Assembly (NCBI GenBank): GCA_016648135.1
Contig: JADDOH010003953.1
Span: forward strand, 1 to 64,000
Direction of reading: 5' to 3'
DNA length: 64,000 nucleotides
Origin: Agrypnia vestita
Taxonomy: Eukaryota; Arthropoda; Insecta; Trichoptera; Phryganeidae
Part shown: piece by piece, positions 22,828 through 33,539 of the stretch
Layout of the letters: each line of letters starts with the position of its first letter
Numbering within the stretch: the stretch's first letter is position 1
Made by a program: the position numbers and the translations under genes
Notes under the pieces: model-generated
The model's input: the letters and a program-made list of their open reading frames with translations, nothing else
What the model was told of the DNA's origin: nothing
The model's database searches: none

Positions 22828-23177
22828 CTACGCGTTGGGCTTCGGTCGAGCGACGATACGAAAGGGAGTAATAAAAAATTTCCAAAAATCCAAAATTATA
22901 CTATAATCAGGTTCCGTGTCTACCAGACGCGTTGAAATATTTTCATACAACTTAGTAAGTTGTATGAAAAAACCATTAAAAATTTGAAAAATCCAAAAAT
23001 GGATTAATTTTTTGTAACGAAAATTTGATAGATCTTGTTGATCGTCGCCACAAGTCTGCTTGCAAAGTTTCAGCTCGATTGGATCACGGGAAACGGTTAA
23101 AAATCGATCCAAAGTTTTTTCGACGGCAAGTCGGCAAGCAAGCAGACGCCACGAGTTAATATAAAGGGAGTAAAAAT
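22828..23177. other. Unassigned repeat-like DNA
   Basis: Contains the palindrome CATACAACTTAGTAAGTTGTATG at about 22950-22972 and a pair of AGGGAGTAA words (22863 and 23166). A 117-codon minus-strand open frame has no recognisable domain. Confidence 0.3.
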
Positions 23178-24112
23178 ACACTTGTTTTTCTATTTCGACT
23201 TGCTTAATTTCTGTGAGAGGCGTTGCGCTTTATGGGGGATTTTTAAAAAATATTTTCATTCGTGTTCAAACATAATTATTAATTAGATCAAAAAAATAAG
23301 AATCAACATGAAAAATGATCTTTTTACCTCATTTATATTATACTGTATAGCTATCGTCTTGCATATAATATGTATTCTTATCTTTCATTAAAATAATAAT
23401 AGTGTTTAAACAAAACTGTTTCGTAGAATCGTGCTAAAATACAAAAACAATTCTTTAGTTTACTAACTTTACAAACTTTCTATGGTATGTATTTTTTAGA
23501 GGTATAGTCCATTAAAATTAAATATAAGACATATAAATCGTGGCTATAGTATTTATTGGCTTTATTGGAAAGGTAATTCTCTGCCATTAGTGTTTAAATA
23601 TGATTATGTTTTTCTAAATAAATTTGTACAATTTATAAGAATGACGTAAATCTATTCATGGTAATGAAATGAATGTACTTGAATCTTTTAACAGCAATCT
23701 AAATTTACACAATTCTATTATATGTAGTTGTACATTTTAACTGTATATCTGTCTTATATTATATTTTTAAATTTATATTTTGTAAAAGCCCATAAGGGCG
23801 TTAAATAAATAAATAAATCGGCTGTCAGCTGTCAAATTGGCTATCGCCAGAATAAGTGTTGCCAAACTAAAAAATGAACCTCTAAAAAACACCCTATATT
23901 TAAACACTTATCTGATAAAAAAAAACTATAAAGCCAAACCATGGCTATTACCGTGAATTTTATGTGTTTTATTTAATTTTAAATTGTTTTACATGTAAAA
24001 TAACGCCCTATACAAGTTGTTGAATGTAAAATAGATTGATAATGCTCTCATAAGGCGAAAGGCGTCTCACAGAAATTAAATAAGTAGAACTAAAAAACAA
24101 GTGCGTTTTTAT
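23170..24112. mobile_element. DNA element with about 60-bp inverted ends, carrying a nested MITE
   Basis: The left end (23170-23230, ACACTTGTTTTTCTATT then CTTAATTTCTGTGAGAGGCG) and right end (24054-24112) are inverted copies with moderate divergence. No coding sequence. A second inverted-repeat element (23483-24014) lies inside. Superfamily not assigned. Confidence 0.6.
23483..24014. mobile_element. MITE A
   Basis: Left arm TTTTTTAGAGGTATAG then AAATATAAGACATATAAATC pairs loosely with the right arm ATTTTATGTGTTTTATTT. It shares words with MITE B (24663-25142): CTTAGTGTTTAAATATGATTA, TTATTGGAAAG, GCTGTCAGCTGTCAAAT against GCTGTTAGCTGTCAAAT. It also holds a LINE-type tail, GTAAAAGCCCATAAGGGCG followed by (TAAA)n, at 23781-23818. 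Confidence 0.55.
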
Positions 24113-24364
24113 TTTCGTGTATGATTGGAATATTCTCATTTGCAAATTTAAATTTAGGTCACAGTTGCACAATAGTTTATTTATGTAGAATGCCGCTTGA
24201 ACCTCTCGATTATAAAATAAAATTCTTTACAGCATTTGCCTTTTTCTTTAGTTAACCTGGGAGATTTTTTGCCGGAGACTGTATAATTATATAATGAAAA
24301 CGGAAAATATACATTTTGAAATTCGCAATAAGAAAATGTCATATTGCGCCGTTTGTGTAGGAAA

Positions 24365-24525
24365 ATTGTACCTCGATAGGAGCAGCTCCCCGCCCCCCGG
24401 CACCTGGGGACCTGGGGACCTCCCGCCCAGCGAGTTTCATTTGTCCCATAACTTCACACAACAAAGTCCCCGCGCCCAGCGTCCCGATCCCCGGGGACTC
24501 CCACCCTGCCGAAATTACTATTGGG
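24365..24525. repeat. GC-rich island 3
   Basis: Runs of C and G with ATCCCCGGGGACT at about 24488 and CTGGGGACCTGGGGACC at 24406. Similar in size and style to the islands at 1.7, 4.4, 31.2 and 50.0 kb. Confidence 0.4.
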
Positions 24526-24662
24526 AAAAGACCTCGCACAGACACAGCATTTATCCGATATTGTAATAAACAAGATATTCAACCGCTTCTTCCTCTTCTT
24601 CTTATTATGCTCGTTTTCTTTTGGAAGTTGGCGACCACGTGCAATATGCTGTGTAAGATAAG

Positions 24663-25142
24663 GGGTGTTTTTTTTAAGGTATACAACTTTCAAATGAAAT
24701 AAGGCACATGAAAATCTTGGTAATAACGTTATTGGAAAGAAAATTTTATGCCCTTAGTGTTTAAATATGATTACGATACCACGATTTTCGAAATAAATTT
24801 ATTATGTATTTTGCTATAACTTTGTGGTAATTCATTACGAATATAATTAAACTAGTTAACTTTGTTTACACCACTAAAATTTTAGTGGTGTGAACAAAGT
24901 TAACTAGTTTAATTATATTGCACAATTCGCATTGTCCTGTCTGTTCGTGGTTAAATGGCAAACCAAACTGAGATTAAATCAGCTGTTAGCTGTCAAATGG
25001 GTTGTCTATTCTATAAATTTGAATATTGCCAGATAAATTATTTCCAATTCGAAAAACAAATCTATAAAGAAACAACCATGGCCATTACTAAGATTTATAT
25101 GTTTTATTTCATTTAAAATTTCTATACTTCTAAAAATCACCG
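24663..25142. mobile_element. MITE B
   Basis: Ends GGTGTTTTTTTTAAGGTATA and its diverged complement near 25142; inner arms match around AAATGAAATAA. Same family as MITE A. The 78-bp palindrome at 24841-24918 sits inside it. Confidence 0.6.
24841..24918. repeat. 78-bp almost perfect palindrome
   Basis: Two 39-base arms with no spacer differ at only one position (GTTTACACC against GTTCACACC). Begins ATATAATTAAACTAGTTAAC. Such a structure is normally unstable, which suggests a young origin. Confidence 0.9.
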
Positions 25143-25144
25143 TT

Positions 25145-25860
25145 TAGGTACGTATCAAAAAAAATCGAACTTTTGGTCAACAGAAGCACATTGATTCATA
25201 CACTCTTTACCCATAATTTGCTTAAACGTAGTCTTCTTGGAAATGCACACGCCTCCCAGCTGCAGCTGTCCCGCCATCGCGATGGTTAGAAACACTTCTG
25301 GAATGGAGTTCAGCTGGGACGTCGGCGTCGCCTTCCCCATACTGTTTTCTCTCGATTCAAATCGGGCCCCTTTTTGCGGCATTTTTGTCTTGGGGTACAG
25401 GAAAAAACCAATCGTGGCCATGTAGGGAGAGACGGTTGAAAGCCAGTAAAATTCTGTGTTTGGCCTGGAAATCTGAATCAGTAACTTCTCAGAATGAGCA
25501 GCTTCTGAACGAACTTCGCGCATGCGCTTTTCAACCTTAAATTCTCATAAAAATTTTAATGTACAGGTCCAATGCTTACATTCGCCTCGTTCGCAAGTGA
25601 TACGACCATCCTGCGTGAATAAAGTCCGCACTTGGGCAATCACTTTGTTATATCGGCTTGTTGGGGCTTACCGGGAAGCTGTTTGCCGTCCATTGATCTT
25701 TGAAGCGGTTGTATATATCCTTCATCCGTGAGAAGTGATGTGTTCATGGCGTGATGAGACGTGCTCATAGCGTCGTCCCCGAAAGTCTGTTGGATCTTGC
25801 GAATGATTTTACTTGGGTAACGCCAAGCTTTTGGCAAAGGTAATGAAATATATCGCTGCT
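25145..25860 (-). pseudogene. mariner-type transposase pseudogene
   Basis: From about 25840 downward: KIIRKIQQTFGDDAMS, SMDGKQLPGKPQQADITK and IAQVRTLFTQDGRITCE, matching the helix-turn-helix region and the linker of mariner-family transposases. After a gap that should hold the catalytic domain, 25450-25155 encodes WLSTVSPYMATIGFFLYPKT, KMPQKGARFESREN and LNSIPEVF, typical of the C-terminal third. Several frames are used and the DDD core is deleted. Assignment is by motif order. Confidence 0.55.
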
Positions 25861-26830
25861 TAATTCATTCCATCATTTCACAACAATTGACAACCCGATG
25901 GGTACTAACTACACTTCTTCCATTGCATTGTTATTCGCTGTCATTTAATATTAAAGACTGCATCGGTCCAGCGGGTTTGAAGGCGACCTGTCGGCCTCTC
26001 GATCCCCCTCGGTTACCAATAGATGACTGCATTCATTGAGCGCTGTAGTCTGCCGTTTCATTATCGTGGTGCATTCAAATATCCCCGTATGTGTTGTAAT
26101 AGATCATATTCCTCTTGTGAATAATGTGCCCAAAGAATGCAGATTTTCTTCGTGTGATTAAATCTCTTGGTACCTGCTCTTCATTGGTATTGTGGCCAAC
26201 CTTGGAGACCTACTCAACATACATTCTACTGTTACCCACTTTTCTATAATTATACAATGTCTCTTTTTCATCGCATCGCTATTCGAATGCTTCCCTAAAA
26301 TATTGTTTCCTTTGATTTTACATGAAAAATAATATTGGATACGGTTACGTACTTTCATTTACCGAATAATATTTTTGATCTTGTTATTTACTTACCTTCT
26401 TGTTTACCATTAAAGGGTGTACAAGGCGGGAAAGGAAGTAAAACCTTTTGTTCTTAAAATTCCAAAAATGTTAAGTATGCTCGTCGATTATATTTATCTT
26501 CCCGGCTAATTGATACGCTTTGCAGAAGCGGGAGTTGCGGTTTACAAACAAAATATGCTTAATTATAGGAAAAAACCTTTAGCGGATTTTACAGAGAACT
26601 AATTTAATTTCCCTCTACGATACTTTTGTTATCAAAGTACCTACATGAGATATTAAATTACATTACAATTACAATTTCTTGTAATTGTAATGTAATTTAG
26701 TAATTTAGTAATGTAATTTAATGTAATTCCAGTGCGTACTATATAGTTCCTGTACTAAAATGTTTATTGAAAAAAATATATTTTTCAGGAAAGCAAATAA
26801 ACAGTGTAATTTTAATTTATTCAAAATTTT
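25861..26830. other. No gene recognised
   Basis: A short inverted run of TTACAATTACAATTTCTTGTAATTGTAATG at about 26664-26694 is a simple palindrome. Otherwise unassigned. Confidence 0.35.
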
Positions 26831-26852
26831 AAACCATTTGGGAGTAATTTTA

Positions 26853-26892
26853 CGTCTACCGGTTTCGATACCACTGTATCTTCATCAGGACG
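26853..26892 (-). ncRNA. Type-I hammerhead ribozyme candidate
   Basis: On the minus strand the order is: stem I CGTC; CTGATGA; an unpaired A; stem II GATAC with loop AGTG and GTATC; GAAA; CCGGTA; stem I GACG. All conserved core bases of the hammerhead are present (CUGAUGA, GAA, the A-U closing pair of stem III, and H=A at the cleavage position). Stem III is the self-complementary ACCGGT with no loop, so it could only form between two molecules, as described for hammerheads of Penelope-like elements and retrozymes. The extra A before stem II is a departure from the consensus. Confidence 0.65.
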
Positions 26893-26940
26893 GATGTATT
26901 AACTTTATTTTTACGGAAGCATTACTTTCTTATATGCGTC

Positions 26941-26980
26941 CGTCCCGATTAAAATACGGTGGTATCGAAACCGGTAGACG
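26941..26980 (+). repeat. Mutated hammerhead copy
   Basis: Same layout as the minus-strand copy, but the core box reads CCGATTA instead of CTGATGA. Stem I (CGTC/GACG), stem II (ATAC...GTAT) and GAAACCGGTA are kept. Cleavage is not expected. Confidence 0.6.
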
Positions 26981-27147
26981 TAAAGTTATTCCAAGTGGTT
27001 TATGTTTTTCCTTTCCTTCTCCCTGGCTTCATCCCAACTGCATAATATTTTTAGTTAATTAAAATTAATTATTATGTCCAAACACAATGTCCACGCGATA
27101 AACATAAAAAAATAGTTTCGTTTCAAACATAGGTATACCTTTTTTCA

Positions 27148-27920
27148 TTTAAGAAAGACAATTGAATTAGTATGTAGTATAGTTGGTGTGATGAAAAGAG
27201 CTGAACTATTTGATACGAGATCTAAAAAAATTATCTGCAATGCTTTTATTCTCCCTCATATTTTATATGGCATTATTATTTGGTCACAGTGTAATTCACA
27301 GGCGCAGGGAATGATACAAAGAACTTTAAACAGAGCCCTTAAAATGATCTTCAACCTGGATCGTTACACCAGAACTACTGACTTGTACGGGATCACCGGC
27401 AAGCTTAACCTGGAGGATCTGATATATGTGGAAAAGATAAAGATGATTTATAGAATAATGAATAAGTTGTTGAAAACGAATATCGTCCTTCGCCAGAACA
27501 GTGACGTACATAGACAACACACGAGAACAAGAGACTATATAAGAAGTAATATACCGAGGACTAATAGGGAGAGATATGGTTTCTTATACACTGCGATCGA
27601 CTTCTATAATGGGATCCGCAATTCCATAAAGGAATTGAATAGTGTGGAACTTTTCAATAAACGACTGAAGGGACTCGTGTTGGAGAGGAGATAACTGTTT
27701 GACAAGTCGATCTGATTATATTTAATATGTATACCCATTTATTTTACTTATTTCCTATCCCCTTATACCAGCATACAATTGCTGTTTGGAGACATGATAT
27801 TTACTTATATATGTACCTTTTAATTAGTGTCATTAAAATAAAAAAATCACTTTAACTAAAGAATAAAAAATTACAAAATATAATAAAAACAAGAAAAAAA
27901 ATGTTATACAAGGATATCAA
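27148..27920 (+). mobile_element. Jockey/CR1-like LINE, C-terminal RT piece, copy 1
   Basis: The frame from 27188 (168 codons) encodes FILPHILYGIIIWSQCNSQA, IQRTLNRALKMIFNLDRYT, LNLEDLIYVEKIKMIYRIMN and a C-terminal GFLYTAIDFYNGI...LFNKRLK, as in the thumb and tail that follow RT in Jockey, CR1 and related LINEs. The 5' part is missing. It ends in A-rich DNA near 27900. A degenerate copy lies tail-to-tail on the other strand. Confidence 0.75.
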
Positions 27921-27929
27921 AAACTATAC

Positions 27930-28345
27930 ATATGTATACAGAGGAACAATTATACCCAATAAATTTAACATCATCGGCTCTCCAACACAAATTCAGTTTC
28001 TTATTGAGGAGTCCTATATTGTTTAAATTCCACATATTCAGTAAGTCCATTATAGAACGCAACGACCGTGTGGAGGAGTCCACGTCATTTTCTATCTATT
28101 ATCGGTGTATCCGCTCTTGTATATCTCTCCTTGTGTGATGTGGGTGTGCGTTGCTGTTCTGATACAAGGTGATGTTGGTTTTTAGTAATTTGTTCTTTGT
28201 TTCAGAAAGCATCTTTATCTTTTCAATATGTACTTATATGCATATCAATTCTTCCAATTGGCATGTTGATGACTTTGTGCAGGTCTTTTATGGTGTGGCG
28301 ATTTAGGTTGAATGTAATTTTGAGTTTGCGTTATTTTCAGCAATT
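27930..28345 (-). pseudogene. Same LINE, copy 2, minus strand
   Basis: Reading down from about 28340, the minus strand gives the residues IEKIKMLS, NKLLKTNITLYQNSNAH and LLNKKLNLCWRA, which line up with copy 1 (VEKIKMIY, NKLLKTNIVLRQNSDVH, LFNKRLKGLVLER). It has several stops and shifts. The two copies face each other tail to tail. Confidence 0.65.
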
Positions 28346-28504
28346 GTACCCTAAAGGATTTAAATTTTAATTTAATTTAATTTCTTATTATCAATTTATC
28401 GTAAAATTGTATTGTGTAATTATTAATTATGTCATATTCAAAATGTTAATTGTAATTTTCAAAAAGTTCACAAAATGTTCTTACTTTGTACTTGTACTAA
28501 AATG

Positions 28505-29577
28505 TTATACTTTGAGCAAAAGATCTTGGTGTGACTCTTGATTTCAAACTCTTACTAGATAAGCATATTGATATTATGGTCGCCAAATCCTCTCGAATGC
28601 TAGGCTTCGTTCTTCGAGCTTGTAAACAGTTCCAAGGAATAAATACTATGAAGATCCTTTACTATTCCTTTGTTAGGAGTATCCTTGAGTACGCATCTCA
28701 GGGTGGAGCCCCAGATATCAAGTTCATATAAACAGAATCGAAAGTGTTCAGAACAGATTCATAAAATATCTCGACTTTCGTTCCCATCGTATTAGTAATG
28801 TAGATTCCGCGACCTTCTTTAACATTACACCCCTGGTCAATTGCAGAAATACTGCTGATGTTATATTTCTTCATAAACTAGCTACCTCTAAGATTAACTG
28901 CCCGGCATTGCTGCAGCGCATCTCCCTGAGAGTACCCGAAAGATCCACTAGATCGGTCGAGACCTTGAGCCATTCATACTGTAATACCAACTCCCGGCAA
29001 AACTTATATATCGCTCGTCTAATTTGTTCAACTCTATATTCAGCGACTTGGATCTTTTCAATTCATCAATCTATGAATTTAAAACTCTTGGATATTCACC
29101 TCAGTCATAAACCTTTTTTTTTTTCCTCTTCTTTAATCCATCTTCTTTCTTTTGAACAGACTTCGTATATGTAATTTTAATCTTGTATCTTTCTTTAATT
29201 CCCATTTTTTCTTTTGTCCAGACCTCGTATATATATATATATGCAGATGTATTGATCAGATATCTTTATGCTATACATATATCTTTTGCACTTCTTTTTA
29301 TTCATATCTCTTCTCCTTTTTACTAAGTAGATTTGTCCTTTCCTATCCATTCCTTATTCCCCTTTTACCTTTTATTCTTTGACTCTCATAGTTTGTTCGT
29401 AACTTAAAACTTTCTCCTCCTTTTTTTTTATAACTCAAGTTATTGTTTCTATATGTTAATACATAACATGTTAATTCTGTGGAAACTTGTAAGATGGTAT
29501 CTATGCTGTTCAATAATCATGTGTAATCTAATTTTATATGTACTGTTAGTTTCCCATGAATAAATAAAATAAAATTT
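28505..29577 (+). mobile_element. Jockey-like LINE, 3' part
   Basis: KDLGVTLDFKLLLDKHIDIM, ASRMLGFVLRACKQF-like sequence and MKILYYSFVRSILEYASQ form the end of a Jockey-clade RT. A shift near 28700 leads to HINRIESVQNRFIKYLDFRS and NRRNTADV-like sequence (NCRNTADVIFLHKLATSKI), then the 3' UTR ending in (AATAAAATAAA)-type DNA at 29577. The RT catalytic domain and endonuclease are lost by 5' truncation. Confidence 0.85.
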
Positions 29578-29579
29578 AA

Positions 29580-30355
29580 TTACAGGCCTTCAAAATGGGA
29601 TGTCAAGTAGACAAAAGAGAGCACTTTCGACACACACAAACTTGTAGAACGTTGTCAAAAAGCTGAAGGTAAATCATAAAAGAGAATACATTATTAGCTA
29701 ATTTGTTGTAATTAGTTTTATCCATTTGTAAAAAACAGATAAAACTTATGTCGACACCCAATAGTAAGGATATTGATGTGACACGTATTTGGTGTACGCA
29801 TCTTTGTTTATTTAAACTGACTATCAGAGGTGACACCTACTGCATCCCGCACAAAACCTAAACTTATTAATCCCACTTAATGGAATGAAATACGTGCTGC
29901 TTTAATTTAAATTAAACCAAATTTGAAAGTATTCGTACCTACGTCAGAAGCGGTAGGGCATAATATTATTTGAAAACGTTTGAAAGCTCATGCCCAAGTT
30001 ACCATCTGTGCTGCATTCAGGCTACACACGTTTTCCTCGTGTATTGTAATAGAACCCCATCGGCCAGAATTACCTGTCCATCCGTGGACGTTTGCACAGT
30101 CAACCGTCAGAAACATAAATGACACTATAAATAATTCCTGCACCATGTTTCCCATTTCTCTTGAGGCTTATAAAGCTAACCTGTAGAGACTTCTAATTTA
30201 CGCGAATGCAAAAAGCTCGATTTCAGTATTTTCTAAAATAGTAATCCTCGATGACTGCATTAATTTTTTTTTGGATATTGCTGCCTTTGCTTTTATATCC
30301 CGTATAATATATAACAGTATTTATATAAATGATATCCAACTCAACACACACAGGA
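29580..30355. other. No gene recognised
   Basis: AT-rich spacer between LINE pieces. Confidence 0.4.
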
Positions 30356-31015
30356 AATAAAATAGAAAGTTTCTAATCTACTACAACTGAAGAAATAGAA
30401 CTGATCTTAACAAGTTTAAAGGAAGGTTCAGCGCCAGGATACGACATGTCAAAACCATAAAGTTTATAAGGGAACAAATATCAAAACCCATTTTTGCATA
30501 TAATAAATCTAAGTATAGAAACCGGAATCTTCAAGTTTGTGTTTTCTGGGGTATTGTGCCGTGTTGTTACGACCTTTCAGCAACAACAACAACAACACGG
30601 CATAATACCCCAGAAAACACAAACTTGAAGATTCTGAGTGGCCGTGAAAACCTAAGAACATTCAGAAACCGGAATATTTCCATCAAACTACAAACGAGCT
30701 ATTATTACACCAATATACAAATTAGGCAATCCTGAAGAAATTACTAATTATAGACCTATTTCGCTCATTTCAAACAGGAAAAATCACCGAAAAAATTGTC
30801 AAAAACGGTAATCCCAACACATCAGAGAAAACAACTTAATTAATGAAAACCAATTTGACTTCACAGAAAACAAAGATACACAAGACGCGATTGGCAGGCT
30901 ATCTACCATTATCCTAGAATCTCTAGACATATCTCAGAAATGCATTGGAATTTTCGTTGATCTTAGAGAAGTCGTTGACAGCATTTCGCACGACAAACTA
31001 ATACTAAATTAATAT
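30356..31015 (+). pseudogene. LINE reverse transcriptase fragment, interrupted
   Basis: TEEIELILTSLKEGSAPGYD is the RT region before the palm, then IETGIFPSNYKRAIITPIYK and EEITNYRPISLIS, then QDAIGRLSTIILESLD and IFVDLREVVDSISHDKL with the first catalytic aspartate. The frame is broken by shifts and by a 135-bp foldback (30529-30663). It stops before the F/YADD motif. Jockey- or RTE-like non-LTR element. Confidence 0.8.
30529..30663. mobile_element. Foldback insert with a 12-bp target duplication
   Basis: AGAAACCGGAAT occurs at 30517-30528 and again at 30664-30675, and the RT reading continues sensibly (IETGIFPSNY) if one copy and the insert are taken out. The insert starts with two inverted arms of about 40 bases (CTTCAAGTTTGTGTTTTCTG and complement) around a CAA repeat. 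The arms match the repeat at 41540-41612, which is one of the hammerhead-like family. Confidence 0.75.
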
Positions 31016-31117
31016 AAATTCCTCATATCTTGACGTATGAAATGTGTAGGAAATTGAGTGTAATGCCCATTCCGAGAAGTCGGTTTATTCCCAAATAATC
31101 TATCATCATTTCGATCT

Positions 31118-31290
31118 AGAGCGTCGGCAGAGTTGCGCTCGTGTGAGCGATCGATGCGCGGGCGGCCGCCCCCCTACGTAGGGGGGTACACCAGCCGCCC
31201 CTGCGGTCCCCGGGGCCGGCGGGTCCCGCGGGGCCCGGCCCGGGATCCTCCGCCAGTTTCCGTGTTTATTTTCTACTTCCGCGACTCGCT
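31118..31290. repeat. GC-rich island 4
   Basis: About 170 bp with GGCGGCCGCCCCCCTACGTA near 31161 and GTCCCCGGGGCCGGCGGG. No kB-like site. Frames across it are compositional. Confidence 0.4.
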
Positions 31291-32850
31291 TCCGAGGCTT
31301 CACCATCGGATACAAATTTACAGACGAATCTGAGGTAACCTGTATACTACCCGTTATAATTGACCGTCGGAATTTTTTTTTCAATTCCTTAGAGTCTACT
31401 ATACTCTGAGTACTCTACATGCGGCTAGACCGCCTAATCTATCGCTACAAGTGCGTCAGCTCTATAACATTGACACTTTTACTAACTACCTTATTGGCTG
31501 AACATCGTAAGTTTCATTACCGTTGGAAAAGAAGAGCACTGAATAAATTCTTTATAAATTGAATACCTGTGATAAGATAACATGCAAGTGCCCGGCATTT
31601 ATAAGATGGGCCATATATATACCCGTTACCCATAGTGTTAATTCCAATATGGGTGTCTATAGGTATGCGTCATTCCGGCTTCCTAATAAGTCACTCGCCG
31701 TGCCGAAGTTATTGCTCCTAAGGCAAGACCTTCAATTCAGCCCACTGTCGAATTAAAAATTATTTTCAGTACTGGCTGCAAGATTCATTTAGACCCTATC
31801 TCTTATAACAAGATGACTGATCAGGCTAATATAAAATGAATGGATAAATATTACAGAAAAGATTTATTGGTAATCAGGTAAGAACCACGGGAGTGGTGTT
31901 ACGGACTGGTTCGAGAAATGTTGCAAAGATGAAAGACATTTTACGCACTTGCGAAATTAAACAGTGTTAAACTAATGTAAATGTAATAAACAATGTAATT
32001 AAATTAAAATAGTTTATCCTATACACCTACTTTGGAGCCGCCTATATCCTTAATTTCCTAAATATTATTTTAATTCATGTAAAATTTGCTAAAATGGGCA
32101 TGTCCTATACCAATTGACCGATACGTTAAATTGGTTAACATTATTTAAAATTTTTGAAGCGACTTTAAACCGGAAAATTCGTAGGTCAGTATAGAACCCC
32201 CAATTTTTAAAAATTATTTTTAGTTTTCCTGTGCACCGCAGACAACATTAGCCAAAAAAATTAAAAAATGTTTTAAATGCAGTCACCGAGGATTACTAAT
32301 TTAAAATGTACTGAATTCTAGATTTTATGCATCTATTCCTTCCAAAATTTATAGGCTATGTTTCCTATAAAATCCCGAATTCAGTATATTATAAATTAGT
32401 AATACTCGATGACTGCATTTAATTTTTTTTAATATTGCTGCCTTTGCTTTTATACCTCACATATCAAGTTTTATTCCGAAGTTATGGGTAGTTAAAATCA
32501 TTTCATCCAAAAAATAACTCACGGTGTTAGATAGGTTATGATTCTCATCTACTGTTTTGGAAAAACAAATATGGAAATCGTTTATTAATAAAAGAAAAGA
32601 AATATTGACAACATAGAACTCGACAAATTGTCACTTTCCATTGCCACAATTGCAATACTAATTATCAATCAAATTCTGTGATACACAAAATATTGGGGAC
32701 TGGTAATGAATATGGTTGTATGGTTGACATTTTCGTCGACAGTCTGGAGAAAGTAAAGTTTACACTTAAAGAGGCAATACTGCTTCGTTACTGACTTCAA
32801 CTGTTAATATACACATGTAATGGTGGGTAATATATATTTTTCATACACAT
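31291..32850. other. AT-rich DNA, no gene recognised
   Basis: The word CGATGACTGCATTAATTTTTTTT at 30249 recurs in similar form at 32409, hinting at a diverged repeat with ATTGCTGCCTTTGCTTTTAT. Confidence 0.35.
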
Positions 32851-32854
32851 TATT

Positions 32855-33303
32855 TCTGCTCTGTACTTTTTATTTTTAATTTCTATACTCATGTTTTGGT
32901 GCTATTCCTGATACTTTTTATAATTTGCTACTTATAACTTATATTGTTTAATGTATGTTCTTTTTAATTTTATGATATATTTTTTATGTAAAAGCCTATA
33001 CGCATTGCTGCTCGTTACTCTATATTTTTAATTTTTATACTCATGTTTTGGTGCTATTTCTGATACTTTTTATAATTTTCTACTTATAACTAATATTGTT
33101 TAATGTATGTTCTTTTAATTTTATGTTATATTTTTTAGGTAAAAGCCTATACACATTGCTGCTCTTTACTTTATATTTTTAACTTCTATACTCATGTTTA
33201 GGTGCTATACAGATATTGTTTAATGTATGTGCTTTTTGAAATTTATTTTATATTCTTTATGTAAAAGCCTAATGGGCGTAAACAAATAAATAAATAAATA
33301 AAA
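32855..33303 (+). mobile_element. LINE 3' UTR with a threefold internal repeat
   Basis: Three units of about 150, 150 and 120 bp, each ending TATGTAAAAGCCTAT or TAGGTAAAAGCCTAT, and the last ending AAAAGCCTAATGGGCGT followed by (AAAT)n. The ending matches tails at 23781 and 36580. No coding sequence remains. Confidence 0.7.
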
Positions 33304-33539
33304 AACATCAGATTAACAAAATATTCTTCGAGTTCAAAAGTTCGAAATAATCACTTACGATTCGATACGTTAATTTGGCTGAGGACTCTCGATATGTAAT
33401 CACTGAACTTTGAAAACTATAATGCTTCTGGAAAAATGAATAAAAAGTATTTTCAAATTTAATCATTATTTCATTCAAATTTTGGTTCACATCTGCTAAA
33501 ACACCAACAATTTTTGCATGACTGGACCTGATACAATTT

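Larger units (their letters stand above)
26831..27002. repeat. Inverted pair of hammerhead-bearing repeats
   Basis: Arms of about 62 bp (26831-26892 and 26941-27002) are head-to-head copies differing at a few positions, separated by 48 bp. The left arm holds a complete hammerhead core (next entry); the right arm holds a mutated one. Confidence 0.85.

Noticed and set aside
22828..23181. 117-codon minus-strand open frame
   Set aside because: It lies across repeat-like DNA with palindromes and shows no domain.
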